In this document: piece by piece, positions 27,393 to 35,928 of the stretch
Layout of the letters: every line of letters starts with the position of its first letter
How positions within the stretch are numbered: position 1 is the first letter of the stretch
Made by a program: the position numbers and the translations under genes
The notes under the pieces: model-generated
Seen by the model: only the letters and a program-made list of their open reading frames with translations
The model's database searches: none
Told to the model about the DNA's origin: nothing
NCBI GenBank assembly: GCA_009782875.1
Contig: WRIE01000002.1
Location: forward strand, 1 to 64,000
Reading direction: 5' to 3'
From: Eubacteriaceae bacterium
GTDB lineage: Bacteria > Bacillota > Clostridia > Eubacteriales > Anaerofustaceae
DNA: 64,000 bases

Positions 27393-28625
27393 TCAATCTG
27401 GAGCCTTTGAAAGCTCCAATGCCCTTCTCTGCACAATCATCTCCAAATCCTTGAGCCTGCCCTCGCTTAGGTTGTGCTCATCGTGCCGTTTGAATTTAAA
27501 CCCTTCCATAGACTTGGCAAGGTTTCTTTGCCTGTCTGTCAACAGCTCCTTGACCTCAGACAAGCTTGCGGTTCCATTGCGCATGCTTCCCAGCCTTGCG
27601 AATGTTGATAGCAGCCTTGGATCCTTTAGTTGGGAATCAGCAGCATGGGTGAACAATGCTGATCCATTGTCAAAAATAGGTGCAAAACCTGTTATTTCCA
27701 GCGTATCGTTGTCCTGGAGAAAACCGAAATTGCCTGCATGCCTGCCATTGCCCACGATAGCGTCAAAGAGGATAATGTCAGCCAGCTCGCTATATAAATA
27801 GCCCTTGCGGTCAAGCGACTTGACAAAACTCGATATTGGCGTGTTGCCGAGATACTTGTCAGCATTTATATAACTTGTCTTTTCGCTGGTAAAAAGCTCG
27901 CAGGTGGAGCAAAGCCTGCCAAACCACATATCAAGGCCATAGCTGACATGGGACACCCCAAGCCTTTGGGCTATTTGTGATGCATAGAATTCCGAGAAAT
28001 AAACGCCTCCTTGGCTTCTCCATCCTCCCCCGGATTTGTAGAGCAACAGCTTTCCATCGATATCCCTCCACGCTTTGTCCATATATCCGTCTGTTGTGAA
28101 ATCAGGGGAGTGGATAAAGCTGTCGGTTTCAAATATGCCATTGCCGGAAAAAGCCAGGTCAGAAACCTGGCTGTTTATCTTGTTGTCAAACAGGTTTACA
28201 TAGTCCCAGGATTTTGCTTTATCGCTTACATCCATCATCCAAAAGTCGTCAATAAGGGATGTGCCTGCTGTGTACTTGATGATATTGCCAAAGCTGCTGG
28301 CAAGCGGTTGGCCGTTTACAATGACATTATCCCCTAAATGCCCAGCATAAAGAGGGTAGAGCCTGTTTTCAAAAAAATCTCCAATGCTGTATCCGTTTCC
28401 TGCCCTTGTTTCAATTGGCATCCTCTCCTTGTCGAATACTTCAACCAATTCAGCCGAGAAAGTATGTGGATGCCTGCTGTTCGCATATAAGAAAAACTCG
28501 CATACCGGCGCGTCTTTTCTCATCAAGAGGTAATTGCCTTTATGTTCCATGCTATCATTGTTGCCATGGCTTGGCCTAAATTTCTGCAAAAAGCTGCCCA
28601 GCACGAAATTCCGTTTGGCTGCCAT
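27393..28625 (-). CDS. HipA-like kinase-fold protein
   Basis: The 410-residue protein has a C-terminal half typical of the HipA/CtkA kinase fold. LLLYKSGGGWRSQGGVYFSE carries the nucleotide-binding loop with a Lys. LADIILFDAIVGNGRHAGNFG supplies the catalytic-loop positions (Asp, then Arg-His and Asn), and GFAPIFDNGSALF gives the metal-binding Asp. The N-terminal 150 residues are unlike the classical HipA subdomain. No HipB-type antitoxin lies next to it, so it may not be a toxin. GGAGGA lies 6 bases before the ATG; a TTG directly upstream is less likely. It has its own promoter. Confidence 0.72.
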   Translation of the reverse strand: MAAKRNFVLGSFLQKFRPSHGNNDSMEHKGNYLLMRKDAPVCEFFLYANSRHPHTFSAELVEVFDKERMPIETRAGNGYSIGDFFENRLYPLYAGHLGDNVIVNGQPLASSFGNIIKYTAGTSLIDDFWMMDVSDKAKSWDYVNLFDNKINSQVSDLAFSGNGIFETDSFIHSPDFTTDGYMDKAWRDIDGKLLLYKSGGGWRSQGGVYFSEFYASQIAQRLGVSHVSYGLDMWFGRLCSTCELFTSEKTSYINADKYLGNTPISSFVKSLDRKGYLYSELADIILFDAIVGNGRHAGNFGFLQDNDTLEITGFAPIFDNGSALFTHAADSQLKDPRLLSTFARLGSMRNGTASLSEVKELLTDRQRNLAKSMEGFKFKRHDEHNLSEGRLKDLEMIVQRRALELSKAPD

Positions 28626-28675
28626 CAAGGCTCCTCCAAGCTATAGTAGTCTTGCTTGCAATTTTGTAATAAATA

Positions 28676-28705
28676 ATTATAACACGTTTTAGAATAAAAT
28701 GACAA
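28676..28705 (-). promoter_or_regulatory. Promoter of the HipA-like gene
   Basis: On the minus strand: TTGTCA, an 18-base spacer and TATAAT, about 50 bases before the start codon. Confidence 0.7.
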
Positions 28706-28995
28706 GCATTCAAGTCTCAAGCATGGTGGCATAGACAAAACCACTGCAAATGCAACTCTTAAGGTATTGATGGCTTGATAATAGCAACCAGCTCTTCCAA
28801 AGTGCCAGCCCTAGGGCTAAGAAGTTTTTGCCCAAAGATATATCTGCCATATATATAATTTGTGGATTTTATAGCCAGCTATTCTATAAACGATTGCAAA
28901 AAAAACGATTTATCGTTATTCTTTCTTCAAAGTGGTAAAATAACTAGCAGAACTTTTGATGGCACATGGCAATTGATGAATTAAGAGGATTGGGC

Positions 28996-30255
28996 ATGCA
29001 AAATAATGAAAAACAATGGCTAAAAGGTATTTCCAACCAAGGCGTTTATGACAAGTGGAGAGCGGAATCCGGGTGGGCTGGCGCATTCATGTGTCTGTCA
29101 GCAGCTTTGTCAGCAGTCTTTCTCTTTTTCCCGCCTTCAAAAAATGGAACTATTTTTGTGTCAGCCATTTGCCTGGCAATCACACTTGGCATACTTTTGT
29201 CCCTTCACGCAAACACCAGCACAAGGCCTGCCGCTGAACATGACCGTTTTGCCGGGTTTGTTGACAATGCCTTTGAAACGAAAACCTCTGAATTCAGCTA
29301 CTATACAAATGGCGGCGCCGACAAGGGGATCAAGCGCATGGCAGCAAATTGTTTTGAGGCTTGTTTCTTCTCCGATAGAATTTTAAAAAAAATGACAAAG
29401 GCGCTGGCTGTAAAAAAGATATCTCTGGCAGCCCTCTTTGCCACATTTGGATATATTAATTATCCAAATGACATCATTTTGGCAGCATTCCACGTATTAG
29501 CCGGCTCAGCGCTTATTGAGTCTTTCATAAACCATATGCGCTTTCGCAGCGCTATCAAAGTATTGCTCAACCGGTTTAATTACATTTACAATACAATTCC
29601 AACTGAAGGGGATACGTTTGCTGCCTTGGCGGTATATACCTTGGTTGAGTATGAAAAGGCTATGTCTAATTATTCCCAGTTGCCCAGCGCCAAGATCTAT
29701 AACAAGCTCAGCCCGGCTCTTTTAGTAGAATGGGAAGAATTGAAGGATAAATACGGCATTTCAAAAGGGGCACAAGCTGGAGATGATCTGCTCGAAAGCA
29801 AGCAACAAGAAGAAGCGCAGGTTGAAATTGGGACCAGGCAAGCTCCACAAGGCAACGGTGAGGCGCTTGATGAAGTTGAAGTGCCTATGGAGAGCAGCGC
29901 CAACAGCTTGCCGTTTGCTAAATCGCAAATGGGCGAAATTGTTTTGCTGCCTAGCCCAAAGCAGCAGCCAGGCGATGGAGGGGATTTGGAGGAGGCTGTT
30001 TCTGCCGGCAGCCAAGACAACGAGCAAACATATGGTGATGGCGGGCCAGGGGGGGCGCATGGCAAGCCGGATGGGCCAGGCTATGCAGGTAGCGTAGTCC
30101 CAGACAAAGCAGGCAACCAAGAAGCGTCAGAAAATGCAAATCTAAAAGGCATAGAAGAGCCAGCCCAGGAAGATGCTGAAAGCGGCATTGAGGAAGAAAC
30201 AAAAGAAGAACCGATAACAGGCCAATTGAAGATCCAATCCAAAGCTAGGGAGTAG
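28996..30255 (+). CDS. Four-helix membrane protein resembling S-4TM/SLATT effectors, with a long acidic tail
   Basis: The 419-residue protein has two pairs of membrane helices: AGAFMCLSAALSAVFLFFPP with FVSAICLAITLGILLSLHA, then ISLAALFATFGYINYP with IILAAFHVLAGSALIESFI. Between them comes NCFEACFFSDRILKKMTKAL. After the last helix follow TLVEYEKAMSNYSQLPSAKI and NKLSPALLVEWEELKDKYG. This order is reminiscent of the S-4TM and SLATT families, predicted pore-forming effectors of anti-phage systems. The last 150 residues are low-complexity, rich in Glu, Gly, Pro and Gln, and have no counterpart I know. AGAGGA lies 8 bases before the chosen ATG; an in-frame ATG ten codons upstream lacks one. No nucleotidyltransferase partner is nearby. 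Confidence 0.5.
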   Translation: MQNNEKQWLKGISNQGVYDKWRAESGWAGAFMCLSAALSAVFLFFPPSKNGTIFVSAICLAITLGILLSLHANTSTRPAAEHDRFAGFVDNAFETKTSEFSYYTNGGADKGIKRMAANCFEACFFSDRILKKMTKALAVKKISLAALFATFGYINYPNDIILAAFHVLAGSALIESFINHMRFRSAIKVLLNRFNYIYNTIPTEGDTFAALAVYTLVEYEKAMSNYSQLPSAKIYNKLSPALLVEWEELKDKYGISKGAQAGDDLLESKQQEEAQVEIGTRQAPQGNGEALDEVEVPMESSANSLPFAKSQMGEIVLLPSPKQQPGDGGDLEEAVSAGSQDNEQTYGDGGPGGAHGKPDGPGYAGSVVPDKAGNQEASENANLKGIEEPAQEDAESGIEEETKEEPITGQLKIQSKARE

Positions 30256-30293
30256 CGTAAAACCAGGCATCGAAAACCGGTGCCTGGCGCTTT

Positions 30294-30605
30294 TCAATTT
30301 GAGGAGCTTAGTGATGCCCGTATAGCTTCAACACTGTTTTTAAAACCACCATCGTTTGAAAGCCGGCTTCCAGTTATTTGAAGCGCATGCACTACAGAGA
30401 CAGAATCCCTATTGAAGAACCACCCAATTGCCTTGAATGAAGAGCCTAATAAATCCCTGAATAGGTACATTGCGGCATATCTTGCGTCAACTGTTTGCCT
30501 GTCCCGCTTTTTTCCTTGCAAGTCATCCACAGTCAATCCGAAATACTCGGCAGTCTTTTCTGCTATTTCATTTGTAGTTGGCAAATGCCAGTGCATTCTT
30601 TCCAT
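30294..30605 (-). CDS. Stand-alone DnaA domain IV (DNA-binding HTH) protein
   Basis: The 103-residue protein matches only the C-terminal DnaA-box-binding domain of DnaA: IAEKTAEYFGLTVDDLQGKK, RDRQTVDARYAAMYLFRDLL, then FKAIGWFFNRDSVSVVHALQ. The last contains the RD-xx-x-VxHA signature (DnaA usually GGRDHSTVLHA). There is no AAA+ domain. It could bind DnaA boxes and interfere with initiation or act as a local regulator. AAAGG lies about 11 bases before the ATG. It converges with the 4-TM gene. Similar free-standing domains occur in Firmicutes and phages, with unknown roles. Confidence 0.8.
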   Translation of the reverse strand: MERMHWHLPTTNEIAEKTAEYFGLTVDDLQGKKRDRQTVDARYAAMYLFRDLLGSSFKAIGWFFNRDSVSVVHALQITGSRLSNDGGFKNSVEAIRASLSSSN

Positions 30606-31950
30606 AAAAATGAGACCTTTCTGTTAATTCGTCCTCCTTTTGTAGTTGCCCTTTTGCTGTCTATTTGTTTTCATAGGTGCGGGCAAGGAGCGGGGCGTTT
30701 TGTATTTTCACACAATTACAATGATAGCACAAGCCGCTTGTAAGCTATTGTTTTTAAAGAAATCTGCTATTTATTTAATGATCCAACGTGCGACCCAAGA
30801 AAAAATAATTAAATTGACAGCATCAATGTTTAGCTTTTTATTCGCAAGCAATATGCAACATTCTAAGCCATTAGGCGAATAATCTACATAGCCGCTTCTT
30901 CCTTGATATAAGCATAGGCGGACAAAACAAAAGCGCGCCCCCTCCCAAAGCAGCAAACCGCCTCAAACAACCTAGGATATTGGGCGCATGTGGCCATCGA
31001 GCCAAACATGGCAGCAATTAATGCCGCTGGGCATGCAAAGCCAAGAGCAAGCCCCAATTCTCTGGCCGCGGCGTTGTTTTTGCTCCATCGCAGTTTGGCA
31101 GCGCCGGGCGCCATGGGAGAGGCTAGGAATTCCATGACTGATGAGGCATAGGCTCGCTTGCGTCGCATATGCCAAACAGGAAGGAGACGGGCAAATATGT
31201 AACCGTATCTTTGTTGATTCTGGTTTTTGCTTCCCCCATATAGCTGGCACAAGCTGCCAGCCTATTCCCTAGTAACGGCCTTGAACCTCAGGTCCATGTT
31301 CTCTTTGCGCTTATCAGGCGCCAGCCCTGTATTTTAGCGCTTTCTGGAGAGTTTCGATATATCTGCAATGTGGGTCTCTAGATAAGTCGATTTTGGGTAT
31401 TTTTTTCTCATATAAGGCAAATAGCCTTTTTATTGCTATTGTACCATTTATCGACATTAATAGACATATTAAACAGCCTCTTAAATAAAGAATATAGCAA
31501 CTTCCCCCTTATCTCAAGGGCAATTAATATTCAAAAACCTAACCAATGCCAATTGATATTGTAGAGAACGCAGGCTCACGAAATCCTCAACAAAATGGCA
31601 GCCTTTTGTGAAACCTGGCCGTTTTCCGGTTTTGCCTAGCAACGGAGAGCTGGCAAAACCAATCCATTCCTCTAAAAAATTATCAATGTCGAATAATACT
31701 GGAATATTTAAGTTGAGTATAATCAATCGTACTGTGAAATTTGTTATTTGCTACCACATTTTACCACATGCCAGGAAAGATTTTATTGTTATTTTACCAA
31801 ATTATTGTAATTTTCAATTATTTTTTCACCGAGTTTACATTCGAGATATGGAAATAAATTGTACAAGCAATGCAATGATTCTGTGCTACAATCCTACTAA
31901 ACGATTTTGAACAAACTATTGGCAACAATTAATAACCAAGGAGGCTATTG
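30606..31950. other. Long gene-poor stretch; promoter near its right end
   Basis: No supported gene in about 1.3 kb. A minus-strand frame at 30884-31252 contains a hydrophobic segment (GLALGFACPAALIAAMFGS) but lacks a ribosome binding site and is probably not coding. A minus-strand frame at 31514-31726 is likewise unsupported. Near 31885 TGCTACAAT is an extended -10 that can serve the microprotein-methyltransferase unit. Confidence 0.35.
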
Positions 31951-32085
31951 ATGCTGGAACCTACAATTGTTCTGAGCGATTTTCCTGAAGGCTATGAAAA
32001 AGCCAAATCTCTACTCGCCCATATTCCAGAAGAGAATAGGGATGCCTACTTAAGGGCATTTATCCACATGTTGATGACAATGTAG
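31951..32085 (+). CDS. 44-residue microprotein upstream of a URO-D-type enzyme
   Basis: An ATG with AAGGAGG at 7 bases opens a 44-codon frame encoding MLEPTIVLSDFPEGYEKAKS, then LLAHIPEENRDAYLRAFIHM and LMTM. It ends 39 bases before the URO-D gene, on the same transcript. I do not recognise it. Its last 18 residues (IPEENRDAYLRAFIHML) resemble the end of the 38-residue microprotein that follows the second URO-D gene (YPKDKREAVLKGLINGL). It is predicted to be one or two short helices, soluble. It could be a partner or regulator of the enzyme. Confidence 0.65.
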   Translation: MLEPTIVLSDFPEGYEKAKSLLAHIPEENRDAYLRAFIHMLMTM

Positions 32086-32124
32086 CCGCATACGGGCAAG
32101 CAAATTTTATATTGAGGTGCATGT

Positions 32125-33282
32125 ATGGCAGATTCAAATCTCCAAGAAAGAATCCAGATTATCCAGGATGCCACGTCCTTTAAAAAAACAAGCAGAATAC
32201 CCACATACTCAAATTATTGGACTTACATGGTTCTTGATGCCGGGCATAAACTGGGCGATGCCCTTTACGACTATGGCATGCTCTTTGAGGCAGTCATAGG
32301 TTTCCACGAAAAGTATAATTTTGATATGTACAACTACACCGGCGGCAGAAACCCCTTTAGGGTTACCGACCTTTTTGAAGCTAACCGCTATATTATCGAT
32401 GACGAGCGGGGCGCTTTCAACATCCAAGATAACGAGATAATGTATGAGGGAGAGTACGAAGAACTCGCTAAAGACCCCCTAAAATTTATATGGTCAGTAA
32501 TCGTCCCCCGCAAAGGCCAGTTGATGAGCGCCCCAGAAAGCTTTGATATCTTTGAGAAAGCAGTCAAAGAATACGACCTCTACAACCAGTTCACTGCAAG
32601 CACCACCAAGACCTTGCTTGAGGAGCATGGTGTGCCGCAAAAAGCCCCTACAGCCCTTAGGGCGCCCTTCGACAATTTTTTCAACCATCTTAGAGGCATG
32701 AAAGAGACTGCAATAGACATGAGAAGGGATCCGCAAGGCTTGGATGCCGGCATCAAAGCTCTCCACGAGTATTTCGGCATTGATGCCCAAGTGGAGAATT
32801 TCCGTAACAGCCCGTTGCCTTCGCACTGTGTTTTTGGAGCAAACTCAGTTCTCTTGGGGCACTCGATCTGTTCTCCAAAACAATTTGGGGCCTACTATTG
32901 GCCATACCTCAAAGAGTGGTTTGGGATTTGTGCTGAAACTGGCAAACAGTTTTTCTTGTTCACCGAAGCGCAGGTTACATCTTTCGCAGACTACTTCCGG
33001 GATGTCCCCAAAGGTGTCTTGATGCTCCAGCCTGAGCAAGACGACTTGATTGAGTTTAGGCGACTTGTTCCTGACGTGGCTTTGTGCGGTGGAATGACTA
33101 CAGTGACGCTGGGCTACAAGTCAAAACAAGAAGCGTTGGATATGGCGAAAATGTTTGCTGATGAGCTTGGCGCTGACGGAGGCTTTTTCATGGGCCAAAA
33201 CAAAATGATGACCTACAAAAATGATGCAAAGCCAGAGAATATTTTGGCAGTCCAAGAATTTTGCGCAAATTATAAACCATAA
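32125..33282 (+). CDS. URO-D-fold (uroporphyrinogen decarboxylase family) methyltransferase-like enzyme
   Basis: The 385-residue protein has the TIM-barrel outline of the URO-D/MtaA/MtbA superfamily. Landmarks are ALYDYGMLFEAVIGFHEKYN, the ETAIDMRRDPQGLDAGIKAL helix, NSVLLGHSICSPKQFGAYYW for the PEQF segment, and VLMLQPEQDDLIEFRRLVPD. It ends VALCGGMTTVTLGYKS and LGADGGFFMGQNKMM. These enzymes either decarboxylate porphyrinogens or move methyl groups to or from corrinoid proteins. The zinc-binding HxC...C set of MtaA-type enzymes is not visible, so the chemistry is open. GAGG lies before the ATG. A microprotein gene precedes it. Confidence 0.85.
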   Translation: MADSNLQERIQIIQDATSFKKTSRIPTYSNYWTYMVLDAGHKLGDALYDYGMLFEAVIGFHEKYNFDMYNYTGGRNPFRVTDLFEANRYIIDDERGAFNIQDNEIMYEGEYEELAKDPLKFIWSVIVPRKGQLMSAPESFDIFEKAVKEYDLYNQFTASTTKTLLEEHGVPQKAPTALRAPFDNFFNHLRGMKETAIDMRRDPQGLDAGIKALHEYFGIDAQVENFRNSPLPSHCVFGANSVLLGHSICSPKQFGAYYWPYLKEWFGICAETGKQFFLFTEAQVTSFADYFRDVPKGVLMLQPEQDDLIEFRRLVPDVALCGGMTTVTLGYKSKQEALDMAKMFADELGADGGFFMGQNKMMTYKNDAKPENILAVQEFCANYKP

Positions 33283-33352
33283 ATTATCCACAAGTTATTC
33301 AAGGTGTTAAATAAATAAACACAACCACAAAATATCCCATTTCCAAAATTCC

Positions 33353-33412
33353 TGGTCTTTGCCTTGGGGATTGGAAATGCAATTTTTGTATAAAAGAACA
33401 GGGCAAAGACCA
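33353..33412. repeat. 11-bp inverted repeat with a 38-base spacer upstream of the relaxase
   Basis: TGGTCTTTGCC (33353-33363) and GGCAAAGACCA (33402-33412) are perfect complements, extendable by a G-T and two more pairs. They lie about 70 bases before the MobV relaxase gene, where MobV elements carry their transfer origin. A role as oriT is an inference from position. Confidence 0.45.
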
Positions 33413-33483
33413 ATAGGCTAGACAGTGAAACTTCAGTTCTACTACTACCGCGGGCGAAAAACCCGTTACCAGGAGGAGGACCA

Positions 33484-34497
33484 ATGGTCCAGGTTAGAAA
33501 ATACGCAAGGCCGCTGGCATTTAGGCTTACCCGCCATTTTGAGCGGGCAGCCAACAAAGATGGGGAGTACACAAAATACAAGAACCAGCCTATCGACCTG
33601 TCAAAGACAAACTTAAACTACAACCTTGCGCCGGAAAGGGAAGGGGGGCAGGTTGCATTTATCGCTCAACGGCTAGGAGAGGTCCATTTCCACAACAGGC
33701 AAAACATCAATGTCATGGCTGATTGGCTAGTCACGTTGCCAAAAGGCATGGATGGAATGCAAGAGCTGTTTTTCGAGGAAACATATGCTTTTCTGTCAGA
33801 GAGGTACGGCGTGCAGAACGTGATCAGCGCTTATGTGCACCTTGACGAGCTCTCTCCCCACATGCACTTCGCTTTCGTGCCTGTGGGCTTTGACTCAAAT
33901 AATGACAGATTGACTGTTTCGGTCAAAATTGTCCTAAACGGCGATGAAGTCGCCAACTTGCCAAATGAGCTGGAAGCCCATCTGGAAGAAAAACTAGACT
34001 ATGATTTTCTTAAGACAGCCACAAGCAAGGTTGAGATGGTAGCCGATGGTTTTAGCATATCCCAGCTCAAGGAAATCGACAATTCGCTCAAAGAATCCAA
34101 TAGGAGCCTTTCAGAAATCGTCTACCAGACAGAAGTGGCAAAGGCGGAGCTAAAGAGCCTCGAGGATAAAAAAGCGAAAATCTTAGATGCCCTTGACGCA
34201 ACATCAGCCACCCGCAGCAAACTCTATGAGTTCACCCCCACAAAGACGATTACAGGCGCTATCCGAGGCATTACGATGGAGCAAATAGAATTTTTGAAAA
34301 GTGCGGCCATTAAATGCGTAACATTGGAAAACGAGTTGGCATCAGCGAAAAAAATAGTGGAAGACTCGCAACAATCAGTTCTGGAGCTTGAGGCGATAAA
34401 TACTGTGTTAGAGAAAAACCCTGGCTTGAAGTCTGCTTTTGACGCAGCCAAAGAGCGCTACATACAAACAGGGGATGGAGACGGCTGGGGAGAGTAG
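33484..34497 (+). CDS. MobV (Pre/Mob) family relaxase
   Basis: The 337-residue protein carries the MobV metal-binding motif HLDELSPHMHFAFVPVGF (HxDE...PHxH). Upstream lies VMADWLVTLPKGM, usual for Mob_Pre proteins, and the C-terminal third is a coiled-coil-rich region (TEVAKAELKSLEDKKAKIL). MobV relaxases nick oriT and mobilise plasmids or small integrated elements. AGGAGG lies 6 bases before the ATG. No replication gene adjoins it, although plasmid relics appear at 37.6 and 41.6-42.6 kb. The frame is intact, so it may still act in trans. Confidence 0.85.
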   Translation: MVQVRKYARPLAFRLTRHFERAANKDGEYTKYKNQPIDLSKTNLNYNLAPEREGGQVAFIAQRLGEVHFHNRQNINVMADWLVTLPKGMDGMQELFFEETYAFLSERYGVQNVISAYVHLDELSPHMHFAFVPVGFDSNNDRLTVSVKIVLNGDEVANLPNELEAHLEEKLDYDFLKTATSKVEMVADGFSISQLKEIDNSLKESNRSLSEIVYQTEVAKAELKSLEDKKAKILDALDATSATRSKLYEFTPTKTITGAIRGITMEQIEFLKSAAIKCVTLENELASAKKIVEDSQQSVLELEAINTVLEKNPGLKSAFDAAKERYIQTGDGDGWGE

Positions 34498-34922
34498 AAC
34501 AAAGGCCAAATTATTTTATATTATGTTTTTAGTCAAGCAGTTTTGTGCCAACTTCATTTAGCTCGAAGATATATGGCATTCGAAGCAAGCAAAACAAGGA
34601 GGGGAGCGCTGTGCATGAACTGGGCGCACAAAATAAAGTTGCTGCCAAACAACGTACATGCGATACTTTTTAAGAGCGGGCGCCTTTCTGGCGGCTTGAT
34701 ATTGGCACATTGGAAGGGGCAGTATGGGGCGCCAAAAGCGTAAGCCTGTCGCCTCTCTATGGATTAGACAGGCGCAGATTTGGATAGGAATACAACATCA
34801 AACTTGTGCGTAAGTTTGGTGTGTTTGACGGAACGGCTACGGCTGGAGCTTCAAACATCAAGCTTTAAAGTCTCTGGCTAGCGGGGCGGCCTTTAACCAA
34901 ATAAAAAAGACGGTGGATATCC
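34498..34922. other. No gene seen
   Basis: Contains a weak stem GCCTGTC/GACAGGC (34744-34773). No supported coding frame. Confidence 0.35.
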
Positions 34923-35075
34923 ATGCGCAAAGGATGGATGAAAAAGAGAATTATTACACTAACACTATTGGCAGTGGCTGTGTTATTTATTGTATTGGGC
35001 ATATCCCAAGGGGATTATTATAGCACCCTTCAAAAAGCAGTCCGGATTTGCCTGGAGTGCATCGGCATTGGATAA
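34923..35075 (+). CDS. CD1871A-family CXXC microprotein
   Basis: The 50-residue protein has one membrane helix (IITLTLLAVAVLFIVLGI), a GDYYSTLQKAV segment and the ending ICLECIGIG, the CxxC signature of the CD1871A family. It lies directly before a 4Fe-4S membrane protein and a TlpA thioredoxin, the arrangement seen in other Clostridia, so it is probably part of a membrane thiol/electron-transfer system. GGTGG precedes the first ATG; an in-frame ATG at 34938 (MKKRIITL) with AAGGA is equally plausible. Its stop overlaps the start of the next gene. Confidence 0.85.
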   Translation: MRKGWMKKRIITLTLLAVAVLFIVLGISQGDYYSTLQKAVRICLECIGIG

Positions 35076-35928
35076 GAAAAAAAGGCTATTTATACAACTG
35101 CTCAGCTGCTTGCTCCATAACGCTAACTTGCCCGGTTTCTTCACGGGCAGGATATACCAAGGGCCTGCAAAAGGGATATGCGCCCCTGGGCTCAATTGCT
35201 ATTCCTGCCCTGGTGCGGTTTGCTCATGCCCAATTGGCGCTTTGCAAGCATCCATTGGCCAAAGCGGGCGCAAGCTGCCGCTGTATATTGCCGGGACATT
35301 GGTGTTGTTTGGCGCTTTGCTCGGCAGGGGTATTTGCGCATTTCTTTGCCCGTTTGGGCTGTTCCAAGAATTGCTATATAAAATACCCTCGAAAAAATTT
35401 AAAAAAAGCAGCCTCTCACGGAAAGCTTCGCTATTAAAATACTTGGTCCTAGGGATTTTTGTGGTTTATCTGCCGCTTTTTTACCTTGCCAAAAATGGTG
35501 TCGGCTCTCCAGCATTCTGCAAATTTATCTGCCCTGCAGGCACCCTTGAGGGAGGTTTGCCATTGATGGCTGCGAACAGCAGGCTTCGGGTGATCGCCGG
35601 AGCCTTGTTTGGGTGGAAGTTATTTGTGCTGGTGTTTGTGGCAATTGCCAGTGTGTTCCTCTATAGGGCATTTTGCCGTTTTATATGCCCTCTTGGAGCT
35701 ATATACTCTCTTTTTAACCACTATGCCCTTTTCGGGGTGGAGGTGAATGAGAGCGAGTGCATTGGATGCAATGAGTGCGTCAAAGCATGCAAGTTGGATA
35801 CAAAGGCGATAAATGACCGGGAATGCATACGCTGCGCCGAGTGCGCTGGCGTCTGCCCTCGTGGGGCGGTTGCCGTAGGCGGTACCGGCAAGGAGAAAAA
35901 ATGGAGAATAAATCGGAAAGAATCATAG
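35068..35928 (+). CDS. NapH/YccM-like membrane protein with 4Fe-4S ferredoxin domain
   Basis: About 286 residues from a TTG that overlaps the preceding stop (TTGGATAA). Membrane helices alternate with cysteine motifs: CYSCPGAVCSCPIGALQ, GICAFLCPFGLFQELLY, FCKFICPAGTLEGGLP and FCRFICPLGAIYSLFN. Two 4Fe-4S motifs end the protein: CIGCNECVKACKLD and CIRCAECAGVCPRGAV. This is the layout of NapH/RdxA/YccM-type electron-transfer proteins, which pass electrons across the membrane. With the TlpA-like gene that starts 28 bases before its end, it probably supplies reducing power to extracellular thiols. Confidence 0.88.
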   Translation: MDKKKRLFIQLLSCLLHNANLPGFFTGRIYQGPAKGICAPGLNCYSCPGAVCSCPIGALQASIGQSGRKLPLYIAGTLVLFGALLGRGICAFLCPFGLFQELLYKIPSKKFKKSSLSRKASLLKYLVLGIFVVYLPLFYLAKNGVGSPAFCKFICPAGTLEGGLPLMAANSRLRVIAGALFGWKLFVLVFVAIASVFLYRAFCRFICPLGAIYSLFNHYALFGVEVNESECIGCNECVKACKLDTKAINDRECIRCAECAGVCPRGAVAVGGTGKEKKWRINRKES

